Assembly (NCBI RefSeq): GCF_008808095.1
Contig: NZ_CP023397.1
Location: forward strand, 620,001 to 684,000
Reading direction: 5' to 3'
Length of the DNA stretch: 64,000 nucleotides
DNA from: Pseudoalteromonas ruthenica
Lineage (GTDB): Bacteria > Pseudomonadota > Gammaproteobacteria > Enterobacterales > Alteromonadaceae
The notes under the pieces are model-generated. The model saw nothing but the letters and a program-made list of their open reading frames with translations, did not search any database and was not told the DNA's origin. Below, piece after piece: positions 1-8,928 of this stretch. The position numbers and the translations under genes were made by a program. The first letter of the stretch is position 1, and each line of letters opens with the position of its first letter.

Positions 1-1015
1 GTTTCGGGTCGCGCTCATGCATCAAGCGTTGGTTGAGCTTGGCTGCAAGGTTAGAAATAAGCGCATGGAATTCCCGGTTAAAGTGATTCACCGGTGCTTG
101 TTCATTATCCGCTGTATTCAATTCAAAAGTGACACCTAGAACTTGTTCTGCTTCTTCTTCAGTTAAATACTCAAAGTATTCATTAAAGCCAGCAATCAAA
201 TCAGCTTTTGACAAAATAACGTACACAGGAAACGACATACCAAGCTGGTTTTGCAGTTCCTGCAAACGCTGTTTAATGGCGCGGGCGTGAAGATTTCGTT
301 CGGTCTTGGTCTGGTGCATTAATTCGCTAATGCCCATGGAAATAACTACGCCGTTGATGGGGCGTAATGGTCTGTTTTTACGCAATAACCCCAAAAAACC
401 TTGCCATGCACGAGCATCATGTCGGGCATGACTGTCTTGTGTGGTATAGCGTCCAGCGGTATCAATGAGCACGGCTTTATTGGTGAACCACCAATCACAG
501 TTGCGAGTACCGCCAACCCCTTGGATCATGTCGATACCCATGGACTCACGCAGTGGGTAATCAAGGCCTGAGTTGTTAATGGCAGTGGTTTTACCTGAAC
601 CCGGTGGGCCAATCATAATATACCAAGGCAGCTGGTATACATTTTGGTTTTTGTATAGCTTTGCGGTTTTCAGCGTATCAATGGCATCACTCATACGCTT
701 TTTCAGTGTGTCGATTTCCTCGTTCACATCACTGTTGGCGTCAGCATCTCCATCAATGAGCTCATTGGCCATTTGTTCATTGCGTTTGTTCTGTTTGACT
801 CGTTTCGACCAAGTCACTAGCAACCACACGACGACAATGGATAAAATTAATACTAACCGCCATGCTGCTGAAGCCAAAGGAACGGCACCGGCGATGGCAA
901 TGAGTGGGCCGCCAAACCATATCAATAAGGCAAGCGCTAAAAAGCCCAAAGTTGTTACTACAACTCGAGATTTAAGTTTGTACGAGAGCAGCCTCGCTTT
1001 TTCTTTGATAGACAC
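1..1015 (-). CDS. tssM: Type VI secretion inner-membrane protein TssM (IcmF), N-terminal part
   Basis: Core T6SS membrane-complex component that forms the trans-envelope channel with TssL and TssJ. Only the first 338 codons are inside the window; the gene runs off the left edge. The GTG start at 1015 is preceded by AAGGA and lies 17 bases after the tssL stop. The translated N-terminus has two closely spaced hydrophobic segments (about residues 18-60). A cytoplasmic NTPase-like region follows, with a clear Walker A motif (GPPGSGKTT) and a DTAGRY Walker B-like motif, as in IcmF family members that retain nucleotide-binding signatures. It is the last visible gene of the leftward tagH-tssJ-tssK-tssL-tssM run. 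Family assignment is secure; the periplasmic part cannot be assessed. Confidence 0.93.
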   Translation of the reverse strand, partial: MSIKEKARLLSYKLKSRVVVTTLGFLALALLIWFGGPLIAIAGAVPLASAAWRLVLILSIVVVWLLVTWSKRVKQNKRNEQMANELIDGDADANSDVNEEIDTLKKRMSDAIDTLKTAKLYKNQNVYQLPWYIMIGPPGSGKTTAINNSGLDYPLRESMGIDMIQGVGGTRNCDWWFTNKAVLIDTAGRYTTQDSHARHDARAWQGFLGLLRKNRPLRPINGVVISMGISELMHQTKTERNLHARAIKQRLQELQNQLGMSFPVYVILSKADLIAGFNEYFEYLTEEEAEQVLGVTFELNTADNEQAPVNHFNREFHALISNLAAKLNQRLMHERDPK

Positions 1016-1032
1016 AATCTCTTCCTTGAAAC

Positions 1033-2358
1033 TTAAAACAGCAGATCAATTTCAATACGGCGGTTTTTGGCTCGCTGTGCGGCGGTATCATTACTTTCAA
1101 CTGGTTCCGCTTCGCCACGCCCCTCTGGCCATAAGCGGCCACTTAACGACGCATTTTGCGCCATTGCGTTGGCAACTTGCGTTGCTCGCGCCAATGATAA
1201 GTGCCAATTAGAGGGATATTCAGGCGTTGAAATCGGCGTGTTGTCGGTATGGCCGGTGATCAGCACTTTACCTTGTGTGCCTTCAAGGGCACGGGCAATT
1301 TTAGCAATAATCGGCTTCATATCAGCACGAACAATATTACTGCCGGAATCAAACAGCGACTCACTGGATATACGAATACGTACGCGATCAGATTGTGACG
1401 TAACACTGAGCACGCCACGTTGAATTTCTGTCTGCAACAACTGGTTCAGCACACTGGCTTCCATGCTATCACCAGTGGTTTGTTCGCCTAATTGATAGGG
1501 AACTAAGGCATCAAGCTCTGTGAAAACATTATCGGAGTAACGATTCAGTTGGTACGAAAAAAGGGTGTAAACTACCAGGGCGAGGGCAGCAAATAAGGTT
1601 AATATAACCCAGAGTGGAAATTGCTGGCGTAGCTCTAGGCCGTTAGCAATGCGTTTGCGCCAATTAATCGATAACTGGCTTGAACCAGTGCCACGGATCA
1701 GGCTTATCTCGCGATACAACTTATCACGGTAATCATCGACCGCAGATTGTCCCTGTGCACTGACACGATACTTGCCTTGGAACCCAAGATTCAAACAATA
1801 ATATTGTAGTTCGAGTAGGTCGATATTATGACTCGACTGGCGCAGTGCCTCATCAAGTAAAGTGAAGAAGTACTCACCACCAAAGGTTTCCTTATGAAAG
1901 ATGGATAGGAGACTTTCATTCACCCACACACTTTCGCTGCCCCACGGCGTATTGAGCACGGTCTCATCCAACAGCGCGCATACGCAATATCGTGCAGATT
2001 CAATAAGCTGGCTATCGAGGTGCTCATTACGCAAAGATTGTTCAAAATTCTTAACAGCATCAATGCTTTGTTGTTTAAGCTTGTCGACATCATCGCAATG
2101 ACTCATGCGATTGATTGCCACTGTCAGCGAAAAAATATCAGCACCGTAATCGACTAGCTTGGACTGAAAAATGGGTGCGTTCCCTTGCACTCGAGCAACA
2201 GGCTTTGACTGGTTCACATTGACTACAGTCTTATCCCCGCTAGAGGTGTCTGCACTAGCCGCTGCGCCTGAAGCACCAGCACCTGCAGGAGCTGGCTCGC
2301 CATTATTTTGTGCCAGTCCTCTTCTTCCTGGACGGGGCTTTAAAATCGTCTTGTCCAT
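1033..2358 (-). CDS. tssL: Type VI secretion protein TssL with C-terminal OmpA domain
   Basis: Inner-membrane partner of TssM. The 441 residues contain an Ala/Gly-rich N-terminal tail, a DotU/TssL cytoplasmic domain (about 75-235, with the typical ARYCVCALLDE and WVNESLLSIFH stretches), one transmembrane helix near 250-272, and a C-terminal OmpA-like peptidoglycan-binding domain (about 325-441, with ITGHTDNTP and NRRIEIDL motifs). This is the extended TssL form, which can anchor the complex to peptidoglycan without a separate TagL. ATG start at 2358. The gene lies 23 bases after tssK and just upstream of tssM, in the usual T6SS order. Confidence 0.95.
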   Translation of the reverse strand: MDKTILKPRPGRRGLAQNNGEPAPAGAGASGAAASADTSSGDKTVVNVNQSKPVARVQGNAPIFQSKLVDYGADIFSLTVAINRMSHCDDVDKLKQQSIDAVKNFEQSLRNEHLDSQLIESARYCVCALLDETVLNTPWGSESVWVNESLLSIFHKETFGGEYFFTLLDEALRQSSHNIDLLELQYYCLNLGFQGKYRVSAQGQSAVDDYRDKLYREISLIRGTGSSQLSINWRKRIANGLELRQQFPLWVILTLFAALALVVYTLFSYQLNRYSDNVFTELDALVPYQLGEQTTGDSMEASVLNQLLQTEIQRGVLSVTSQSDRVRIRISSESLFDSGSNIVRADMKPIIAKIARALEGTQGKVLITGHTDNTPISTPEYPSNWHLSLARATQVANAMAQNASLSGRLWPEGRGEAEPVESNDTAAQRAKNRRIEIDLLF

Positions 2359-2381
2359 GATGATTGTATCCTGTTGGTTAG

Positions 2382-3710
2382 TTATCCCTTAACGGCCCAA
2401 AGTGCCACTTGTAGTTCGGGGTAGTTGCCAGAAATATGCAGTGCAATACCACCACTACTGCTTAGCTTAAGCCAGTGCTCATTGCCTTTTTCCAGCTGGA
2501 AGTAATGGTAGCCAGCATGATAGGGTACCTGCCTAGGTGCGACAGGCAAGGTCGCAAGAGTAATTCCTGGGATTTGGTTATTCACTAAGTCGCGAATTGT
2601 CTCGACGCTACCTATTTTCGTCTGTGCGGGTAGACGCTGACGCACTTCTTCGTTAGGTAGGTTCGCTTTTACAGCCAGTATAAAGTGAGCATTATCAAGT
2701 AAAGACTTATCATTAATTGCGCCAAAATAAATACCAAACTTGCTTTTCTCAAGGGGTATTTCCAGTGCAGTTTGTTCAAGTACTTGGCTCAGCGTTTGGT
2801 TGATTAATACCATTAAATTGCCAAACACAGCAGTCAGCTCACTGTGGTTGTAATGGGGCAGCTCGGGAACTCGTTTATCACGGGTACTGAAGGTACTGAG
2901 CTCACCGACTAATTCAATCACCCGGTTATAAAGCATAAATGGATGTAACATATCCATATTTTCAAAGTTACTAAACACCGGTTGGTACTTGTTTAGCACT
3001 TGCAGCATCATAAAGTCAGCCACCGAAGTGGAACCTGCTTGCCCTTGAGTTAACCGCGCAGAAAGCGCTTCCGCACGCTGCTTAATCATGCCATGAATTT
3101 CGCGTACCACGCTGGTTAATGGCGCAACCGCTTTGGCATTCAAGGTAGGAGCAATAAACTTGCTATCAAGTTTAATGTTGCCCTCGTCGGATACTTCGAT
3201 TACCCGTGCGATAGGCAAACAAATATAACCAGCTCGGTCATCGTTATGGCGTTTAAGTTGGCTATGCAGTGCGGCAATTTGCACTGATTCCTGAGCATCG
3301 CTGCCTAAGCTTACATCGGCGCAAGTATGGTCAGCGAAACGGTATCGGGTGATCATACCGTCACCATCAGCGCTGATATTTGTGCCATTGGTTTTATCAC
3401 TGGCAATCGCCAAATAGATAACTTCGTCCCGTACTTCGCTGGTTAACGACAGTGCTTGTGGTAGCGGGTCGATCGTAGGCATATCAACGGCGGTGCCATC
3501 AGCTAGGGTGGCGGTCAGTTTGCTTAAACGAACTTGCCCTAAAGGTAGCAAGGATTGGTCTATTTCCAACGACACAGTCCCCCACGGGTAGTGGTGGACA
3601 TGCTGGCTGCTGTGGTTGATCGCACGACGAATGCTGCGCTCAGCTTGCTGAAAATGTTGGGGACGTAAGAACATCCCCTCGGTCCATGCGATTGCGCTGT
3701 GGTCGCTCAT
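2382..3710 (-). CDS. tssK: Type VI secretion baseplate protein TssK
   Basis: Baseplate subunit (ImpJ/VasE family) that links the T6SS baseplate to the TssJLM membrane complex. The length of 442 residues is normal for the family. The N-terminus carries the highly conserved W-x-EGMFLRPQHFQQ signature, and the C-terminal half has the usual Y-H-x-G-Y-x-Y-F-x-L region. The gene sits between tssJ (22-base gap) and tssL (23-base gap) with no terminator between them, so a single operon is likely. Confidence 0.96.
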   Translation of the reverse strand: MSDHSAIAWTEGMFLRPQHFQQAERSIRRAINHSSQHVHHYPWGTVSLEIDQSLLPLGQVRLSKLTATLADGTAVDMPTIDPLPQALSLTSEVRDEVIYLAIASDKTNGTNISADGDGMITRYRFADHTCADVSLGSDAQESVQIAALHSQLKRHNDDRAGYICLPIARVIEVSDEGNIKLDSKFIAPTLNAKAVAPLTSVVREIHGMIKQRAEALSARLTQGQAGSTSVADFMMLQVLNKYQPVFSNFENMDMLHPFMLYNRVIELVGELSTFSTRDKRVPELPHYNHSELTAVFGNLMVLINQTLSQVLEQTALEIPLEKSKFGIYFGAINDKSLLDNAHFILAVKANLPNEEVRQRLPAQTKIGSVETIRDLVNNQIPGITLATLPVAPRQVPYHAGYHYFQLEKGNEHWLKLSSSGGIALHISGNYPELQVALWAVKG

Positions 3711-3732
3711 GTAAATTCCCTCTTAGTGCTGT

Positions 3733-4194
3733 TTAGTCTTTGGCGTAAACAGCAATTTCCTCAACATTAACAGTTACATCATCATAGCCAGTTGGATCGG
3801 CCGCTAACACTGCACGCCAACGAGCTTGGTCAATATCGCGATAGGCTACAACAAAGCCGACATAGCGCGTATTTCTATCTAGCGACATCGGGTACTCAAG
3901 TTTGCTTCCAGGTTGCAGCTCTAACTCGTCCTTTTTTAACAGATCAGGGCCCAACACCGACTCAGGATCTTCATAAAGGGTGAAGAAATCTTGATTATCA
4001 AATACTGTCCGTGAACTCAGCTCAAAGATTTTAACCACAACAGGTGAAGGACGTTGATTAATATCTGGGTTGATATCAGCCGCGACATTAAAGGTGACGT
4101 CGGTGGAGGGCGGTACTATCTTATTCACCGCAGTACACGCACTCAGTGCTAAGGTAAAAATTACGACCAATACGGACAATAATTTGTTGTTCAT
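3733..4194 (-). CDS. tssJ: Type VI secretion outer-membrane lipoprotein TssJ
   Basis: Small outer-membrane lipoprotein (VasD/Lip family) that caps the TssJLM complex in the periplasm. The 153 residues start with a short positively charged segment, a hydrophobic stretch and a lipobox (LSAC, Cys about residue 20). The transthyretin-like fold region has the family features VVVKIFELSS and F-x-x-LYEDPESVLGPDLL. ATG start at 4194. It is placed between the FHA gene and tssK, the usual position. Confidence 0.93.
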   Translation of the reverse strand: MNNKLLSVLVVIFTLALSACTAVNKIVPPSTDVTFNVAADINPDINQRPSPVVVKIFELSSRTVFDNQDFFTLYEDPESVLGPDLLKKDELELQPGSKLEYPMSLDRNTRYVGFVVAYRDIDQARWRAVLAADPTGYDDVTVNVEEIAVYAKD

Positions 4195-4218
4195 GTTGTT
4201 TCCTCTAGGATAACTAAT

Positions 4219-5568
4219 CTAAAGCGTTTTTAATTTACTATCGTAAGCTTTAACAAAATCATCAGCGAGCGCGCCACTGCCTTTGCGCTCAATTTCACTT
4301 TCCATGTCTTGGTGCATAGCGCTAAATAAACGCCAGCTTTTCGCTTCTAATTGATATGGTAAAACCTTTTTCAGACCGCCTTGTTCGTTTGCTTGGCTTT
4401 TCAGGCGATCTGGTGAAAGTGTATCGAGTAATCCTTCAATGGCCCCCACGGTCCCGGCCATCATTGCAGTATCGTGGTCGCGAGTGTCTTTAAACGCCTC
4501 GGCAATAGCTTGCTCAGCATTTAAAAAGCTGGCGCTATTTCGGGTGTATAAGTTCTGGATTACATCTTCTAAAGTTGCTGAAAACTTCAGTGGATTATTT
4601 TGTTGTGCTTGGAACATAGTGTGATTCAAGCGCAGTTGTTGTTTCACCGAGGAGCGTTGTCTAAGTGATTCAACTAAGCCCAACAATAGGAGTCGTAAAC
4701 TCTCCCCCATCTGTTGCCACGTTTGTGCGTTGTTTAATTCATTCGCAAGCTGCGCGTCAACTTGCAAACCTTGCAAAAAAGCAGCTGCCAATTCACCTTG
4801 CCCTGCAGCTGCTGGAGCTTGAGCTGGCTGCGGCGCAGCCGAAGCTTGTGGTGCAGCTTGTTGTGGCGCTTTTGGCTCTGGGGTTGAAGCGATACTATGT
4901 TGCGTTTGCGCTGTTGGTGCCGGCGTAGGAGCAGGAGCTGGTTGTGGCTCTGGTTGAGCCGCAGGCGTTGCCTGACTCGCAGGGGACGCGCTCTCAGGTT
5001 GGCCGAATGCTAAGTCTAACCCCCAGTCTTCGGGAATGGTTTCGGCTGCGGATTGAGAGCCGGTTGCTGGGGCGCTCGCTGGTGTTTCTAGACCGGGCAT
5101 CTGGAAAGATTGGTCAAGTTCGTTTGCGGATTGCATCTGCGTTGCAAACAAATCATCGTTATTAGAGCTCGCAGCAGGTGCAGCTTGCTGCGCAGGTATA
5201 CTCGGCTGCGATGGCTGAGCTACTGGTGCGCTTTGCGCGGCGACGGCGCTTTGCGCCAGTTTAAATTCGATTTCATAATCGCCAATACTGAGCACATCAC
5301 CGTCTTGCAACGCTTGTTGATTGCCTTTGCCTACAGGGGTCACACTGTGGTTAACAAATAGGCCGTTTGTTGATAAATCATGAACAACGAAGTTCGACCC
5401 AGAGCGCTCAATACGGCCATGGGTGCTGGAAATTATTTTCTCAGGATCTGGCAAGTGCCAGTCGCACTCCTGTGAACGACCAAATACCAAGCTATCTTGG
5501 GTGGTCTTTGATGTTTCTATTTCAGGGGATAGGCGGTGGTAGCTGATAACGTTAAAGGTCGCTTCCAT
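4219..5568 (-). CDS. tagH: FHA-domain protein of the T6SS (TagH/ImpI/VasC type)
   Basis: Phosphothreonine-reading scaffold of the T6SS post-translational control pathway, the expected partner of the PpkA-type kinase encoded divergently at 5867. The FHA domain occupies about residues 15-100 (FGRSQECDW, SSTHGRIE, HDLSTNGLFVN). A Pro/Ala/Gln-rich low-complexity linker follows (about 105-265). The C-terminal type VI FHA-associated domain (about 270-449) ends near DDFVKAYDSKL. It is the first gene of the leftward tss operon, with its ATG at 5568. The linker explains the compositional bias here. Function is inferred from family and neighbours. Confidence 0.9.
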   Translation of the reverse strand: MEATFNVISYHRLSPEIETSKTTQDSLVFGRSQECDWHLPDPEKIISSTHGRIERSGSNFVVHDLSTNGLFVNHSVTPVGKGNQQALQDGDVLSIGDYEIEFKLAQSAVAAQSAPVAQPSQPSIPAQQAAPAASSNNDDLFATQMQSANELDQSFQMPGLETPASAPATGSQSAAETIPEDWGLDLAFGQPESASPASQATPAAQPEPQPAPAPTPAPTAQTQHSIASTPEPKAPQQAAPQASAAPQPAQAPAAAGQGELAAAFLQGLQVDAQLANELNNAQTWQQMGESLRLLLLGLVESLRQRSSVKQQLRLNHTMFQAQQNNPLKFSATLEDVIQNLYTRNSASFLNAEQAIAEAFKDTRDHDTAMMAGTVGAIEGLLDTLSPDRLKSQANEQGGLKKVLPYQLEAKSWRLFSAMHQDMESEIERKGSGALADDFVKAYDSKLKTL

Positions 5569-5866
5569 TTGCTTTACTCTATTCCATAAGACGACGTTAA
5601 TAGCTCACGAGGATAAATATTAAGTTAGATTTTGTCAATAAAAGTGACGGTATCTAATAGCGCTACATTTACTCCGGTGTGGCATAAGTTCAAGTAACCA
5701 TTGTAGTGGCCTTAAGAGATTGTGGTGGTTTTTGCAATTATACTGATGGTTATACTATTGAACCGTATAAAAGGTCATTTAAACCGCAATCTGTTATAGC
5801 CTTTTATTTAATAATCTAATATATTAACGCTCAGTGAATGGATGAACGCATTAAAGGACAGCCAAT
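5569..5866. promoter_or_regulatory. Divergent intergenic region between the tss operon and the kinase gene
   Basis: These 298 bases separate two oppositely transcribed T6SS transcription units, so both promoters must lie here. The stretch is AT-rich. No match to a sigma54 -24/-12 element with correct spacing was found, and no other operator could be assigned by eye. Confidence 0.5.
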
Positions 5867-7849
5867 ATGGATGACAAGCCGCAAAATGCAAGCGAGCAAG
5901 ATAAAACGCAAATCGCTGGTATCGCAAACTCAGGTAACGCCCCACAAAAGAATGCTCAAAGCGCCAACCTTCAGGGTTTGAAATTAGGTGCACGGTATCT
6001 GTTGGAGGAACTTGTCGGCCAAGGTGGTATGAGTGATATCTACCGCGCCAAAGACCTACACCTCTCAACCAGCGATGGTGAACATCACGTCGTTATTAAA
6101 GTGTTACAATCGCAGTTTGCAGAATCAGAGCAAGCATTGGCGCTGTTGAAAAAAGAAGCCCAGCGCTGTCAGCAATTATCGCATCCAAATATTGTCCGCG
6201 TTTATGATTGTGCAAGCGTGGCCGGGATTCACTACATCGTTATGGAGTGGATTGAGGGCGAGACACTTGAGCAAATTATCAAGCGTTCACGGCCAACGGG
6301 CATGAAATTTGCCAACGCCAAACCCATTCTCACGCAAATGATTGATGCGCTAATTTATGCGCACGCCCACGGTGTTGTGCACACCGACCTGAAGCCTTCC
6401 AATGTTATGGTCACCAGCCAAGGTGACGTAAAAATTCTAGATTTTGGTGTTGCTCGCGCCCATCGTGGCGATGATATTTACGCTTATCAAGGCGCTCAGG
6501 CAGAAGATGGTGTTGCCGGGTACACCCCAGCTTACGCCAGCGCATCGCAATTAGATGGCCAAGAGCCGACACCGCAAGATGATATTTTTTCGTTCGCGTG
6601 TATCGCCTATGAACTTATTTCGAGTAACCACCCTTATGACCGGGTTGCCGCCAATGAGGTGCCAGCGACTTATACTCTGAAAAAGCCAGCGTCGATGCCG
6701 ATGCTACGTTGGGGCGCGCTGAAAAAAGCATTATCAATTTCGCAACCAGGGTTTAAAAGCTTTAGCGAACTCAAGTCGAAATTATTGACAGTCAACCACA
6801 TGCCGGCAGTGGCTGCGGTGGCAACTGTAGCTGTAGTTGCTGGGTTAGGATTTACTTATCATACCCAAGCGCAAAGTGATTACGCTTTGTTGCAAGCTAA
6901 ATACGACAATGCTGTTGCCAAAAATGAGCAACTTAACCAGTGGATGGGATGGGGGTCAAGTAACCTATTCAGTAAACTAGGTGAAATTCCGCCACAGTAC
7001 CAAGTACTAAAACAAGGCTTGGTGGTTAAAAACCAGCCCCAGTTACTGGCACAGTTGGAGCAACAAGCGAAGTTAGCAGGGCAGAATAAAGAGCAAGAAT
7101 ACAAGAACTTCACTGCAATTATTAACGTGTACGATCAAGCCAAACCTCGTTTCCCTGACTCACTGGCGTTGGCTGAACTTATTCAAGATACGCGAACAGA
7201 GCAGCAATCGGTGCTCGACGGTGTGGTTGAAAAAATTGACTTGTTATTGAGTCAAGGACGTCTAACCGAGGGCGGTGACAATTCATTGGTTAAGCTTTCT
7301 GAAGATCTAGCCTTCATTGCCCCTGAATTTAATTATCAACCGATGGAAGCTGGAGTTACTTTATACCTTGAGCAATACCAAGCAGCCGTTGAAGCAGACG
7401 ACGTTGCGACTTTAGATACCTTAGCCGAAGTCGGTGAGGCCGTATTTGCACAAAACCAGCAAATTGCGCAGTTATTGCAACAAGGTGAAGCGAAACGCGA
7501 AGCCATGACGGTGCTAGCACAGTACTTCAATAAACGTGAGAGTAACCCGGATACACCGTATCCTTACGAGGCTGCCACGGCGTATTACCAAGATCAGTTT
7601 GATGCTTGGGAAGTATCTATTACTAATATGGATGACCATAAAGAGCTGATTGCACTGGAAGAAGAAGTGAACACGTTGGCAGAAAAAGTGCCAGAAGATT
7701 TTCAGCCCATGGTAAAACTGAAGAAGTCGCTCGCTTCTGCATATTTGTCGAAGGCGCATGCATTAATGCAAAAGCGCATGTATCGTACAGCGCAGAAGCT
7801 AATAGAGCGAAGTGACTCGATTAACAAGTCACTCTCAGCTTACTTATAG
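5867..7849 (+). CDS. PpkA-type membrane Ser/Thr protein kinase linked to T6SS
   Basis: Hanks-type kinase expected to phosphorylate T6SS components read by the FHA protein. The 660 residues hold a kinase domain at about 43-300: glycine loop GQGGMSDIY (51-59), catalytic lysine in VIK (K78), catalytic loop H-T-D-L-K-P-S-N with D174, and DFG at D192. The usual HRD arginine is threonine, so this is a non-RD kinase. A single transmembrane helix (about 312-330) is followed by a long, mostly helical C-terminal domain, probably periplasmic, without a recognised fold. No PppA-type phosphatase is seen in this window. ATG start at 5867. The end overlaps the convergent Sel1 gene by 6 bases. Naming it ppkA would be by analogy only. 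Confidence 0.88.
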   Translation: MDDKPQNASEQDKTQIAGIANSGNAPQKNAQSANLQGLKLGARYLLEELVGQGGMSDIYRAKDLHLSTSDGEHHVVIKVLQSQFAESEQALALLKKEAQRCQQLSHPNIVRVYDCASVAGIHYIVMEWIEGETLEQIIKRSRPTGMKFANAKPILTQMIDALIYAHAHGVVHTDLKPSNVMVTSQGDVKILDFGVARAHRGDDIYAYQGAQAEDGVAGYTPAYASASQLDGQEPTPQDDIFSFACIAYELISSNHPYDRVAANEVPATYTLKKPASMPMLRWGALKKALSISQPGFKSFSELKSKLLTVNHMPAVAAVATVAVVAGLGFTYHTQAQSDYALLQAKYDNAVAKNEQLNQWMGWGSSNLFSKLGEIPPQYQVLKQGLVVKNQPQLLAQLEQQAKLAGQNKEQEYKNFTAIINVYDQAKPRFPDSLALAELIQDTRTEQQSVLDGVVEKIDLLLSQGRLTEGGDNSLVKLSEDLAFIAPEFNYQPMEAGVTLYLEQYQAAVEADDVATLDTLAEVGEAVFAQNQQIAQLLQQGEAKREAMTVLAQYFNKRESNPDTPYPYEAATAYYQDQFDAWEVSITNMDDHKELIALEEEVNTLAEKVPEDFQPMVKLKKSLASAYLSKAHALMQKRMYRTAQKLIERSDSINKSLSAYL

Positions 7850-8569
7850 GCGACGACCTTCTCCAGCATAACGGCCGGCGAGGATCTTTTCATAGATGTC
7901 GTCGGCTTTTTGCTTTGCCCGCTCAATTTCTTCAGGCTGCAATTTTTTCTCGTCGAGTTTGCGGCTGGTACTGGCATCGTCATTGCCATTGTATTCCGCG
8001 ATGGTGTTCCAGATATAAGACTTTTCGATACTTTTAGCTACACCTAGGCCTTCATAGTACATTAGCGCAAGGTTAAACTGAGCCAAGGTATAATTTTGCG
8101 CTGCCGCTTTACGGTACCAATCGATTGCGCTTTGGTAATCTTTAATAACGCCTTCGCCATTGGTGTACATAACGCCAAGGTTAAATTGCGCAGCAGCCAG
8201 CCCTTTTTCGGCAGCCCCTTTGAATAAACTGACCGCCCGTTGCAAGTCTAGTTTTACTCCTCGGCCTTCTTGGTACATGACCGCCAAGGAAAACATCGCG
8301 TCTGCATAGTCTTTATCCACGGCCTGCTGATATAGCTGAGCAGCTTTACGTTGATTCTTGGCTACACCGTGGCCGCTTTCGTACATTTGTGCCAGTTGAT
8401 AGATTCCAGGGGCATAGCCCATGTCTGCTAAATATTGAAACTCGCTGAGGGCGGTTTCAAAATCTCCCACATTGGCCGCAGCAATGCCTTCTTCTAACCC
8501 CGCATGTGCTGCGGGCGCGAGTGCAAGTGCACTGCTCAGTGTCAGTGCGCATAGTGTGTATCGCAACAT
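7844..8569 (-). CDS. Exported Sel1-repeat (SLR) protein
   Basis: 241-residue protein with a signal peptide (about 23 residues ending AHA) followed by four tandem 36-residue Sel1-like repeats (about 50-190) of the pattern A-x-x-x-L-x-x-M-Y-x-x-G-x-G-V. These are helical scaffolds for protein-protein contacts. A charged C-terminal tail follows. It lies tail-to-tail with the T6SS kinase gene and may serve the same system, since SLR proteins often accompany T6SS clusters; that link is inference. Its own promoter should lie in 8570-8640, just beyond the terminator of the small RNA that is transcribed in the same direction. Confidence 0.8.
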   Translation of the reverse strand: MLRYTLCALTLSSALALAPAAHAGLEEGIAAANVGDFETALSEFQYLADMGYAPGIYQLAQMYESGHGVAKNQRKAAQLYQQAVDKDYADAMFSLAVMYQEGRGVKLDLQRAVSLFKGAAEKGLAAAQFNLGVMYTNGEGVIKDYQSAIDWYRKAAAQNYTLAQFNLALMYYEGLGVAKSIEKSYIWNTIAEYNGNDDASTSRKLDEKKLQPEEIERAKQKADDIYEKILAGRYAGEGRRL

Positions 8570-8642
8570 CTGTGTTCTCCGCGTATGGCTCGTATCTTTA
8601 TGATTCTAGCCTGTTTATTGGTATGGGTCCAAAGCTTAGCCA

Positions 8643-8784
8643 TAAAAAAACCCAAGCAAGGCTTGGGTTTTTGGGGTCATATCTACCGTCACCGATATGA
8701 GCAATGTAGCAAGTAAAGTTTTCATCGCATTGAGTGCGTATGAACAAGACCTAGAGAAAGCAAAAGACTCTGTTTCGTCTTGTT
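8643..8784 (-). ncRNA. ryhB: RyhB-like iron-responsive small RNA
   Basis: Candidate Hfq-dependent sRNA of about 140 nt. Reading leftward there is a good promoter (TTGACA at 8820-8815, 17-base spacer, AATAAT at 8797-8792) overlapped by a Fur-box-like 19-mer. The transcript carries the RyhB core ACATTGCTCA followed by TAT (8707-8695) and ends in a strong intrinsic terminator (stem CCCAAGC/GCTTGGG, then seven T). In other gammaproteobacteria RyhB is repressed by Fur-Fe and, when iron is scarce, down-regulates mRNAs of iron-using proteins. Seen: promoter, Fur box, core and terminator in the right order. Inferred: the function. A 29-codon reading frame (ATG at 8725) runs through the core and terminator and is probably chance. 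Confidence 0.8.
8645..8675 (-). terminator. Intrinsic terminator of the RyhB-like RNA
   Basis: Leftward RNA: stem CCCAAGC, loop CTT, stem GCTTGGG, then a run of seven T. The flanking A and T runs make it able to work in both directions. Confidence 0.88.
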
Positions 8785-8820
8785 GATAATGATTATTACT
8801 AGCATAGCTTAATGTGTCAA
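8785..8820 (-). promoter_or_regulatory. Fur-box promoter of the RyhB-like RNA
   Basis: The -35 TTGACA (8820-8815) and -10 AATAAT (8797-8792) are separated by 17 bases. The plus-strand 19-mer at 8785-8803 starts GATAATGAT and, counted by eye, agrees with the inverted-repeat Fur consensus at about 15 of 19 positions. It covers the -10 element and start site, the classical position for repression. Confidence 0.78.
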
Positions 8821-8928
8821 GTGCAAATGGGAATTATTATCAAATTAGTTTTTCTCCTTTTCTTAGCCTTTCAAAGCGAGGCACTTCCATGCTACAAAAG
8901 ATAAAAATAAAGACACAGGAGTGAGGAT

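Noticed and set aside
5690..5760. Possible sigma54 promoter in the T6SS intergenic region (GTGGCATAAG and TGGTGGTTTTTGCA)
   Set aside because: The GG and GC dinucleotides do not have the required 10-base spacing.
8639..8725. 29-codon frame (ATG 8725) on the minus strand resembling a signal peptide
   Set aside because: It runs through the RyhB core and the terminator stem; it is better explained as an RNA gene. No convincing ribosome-binding site.
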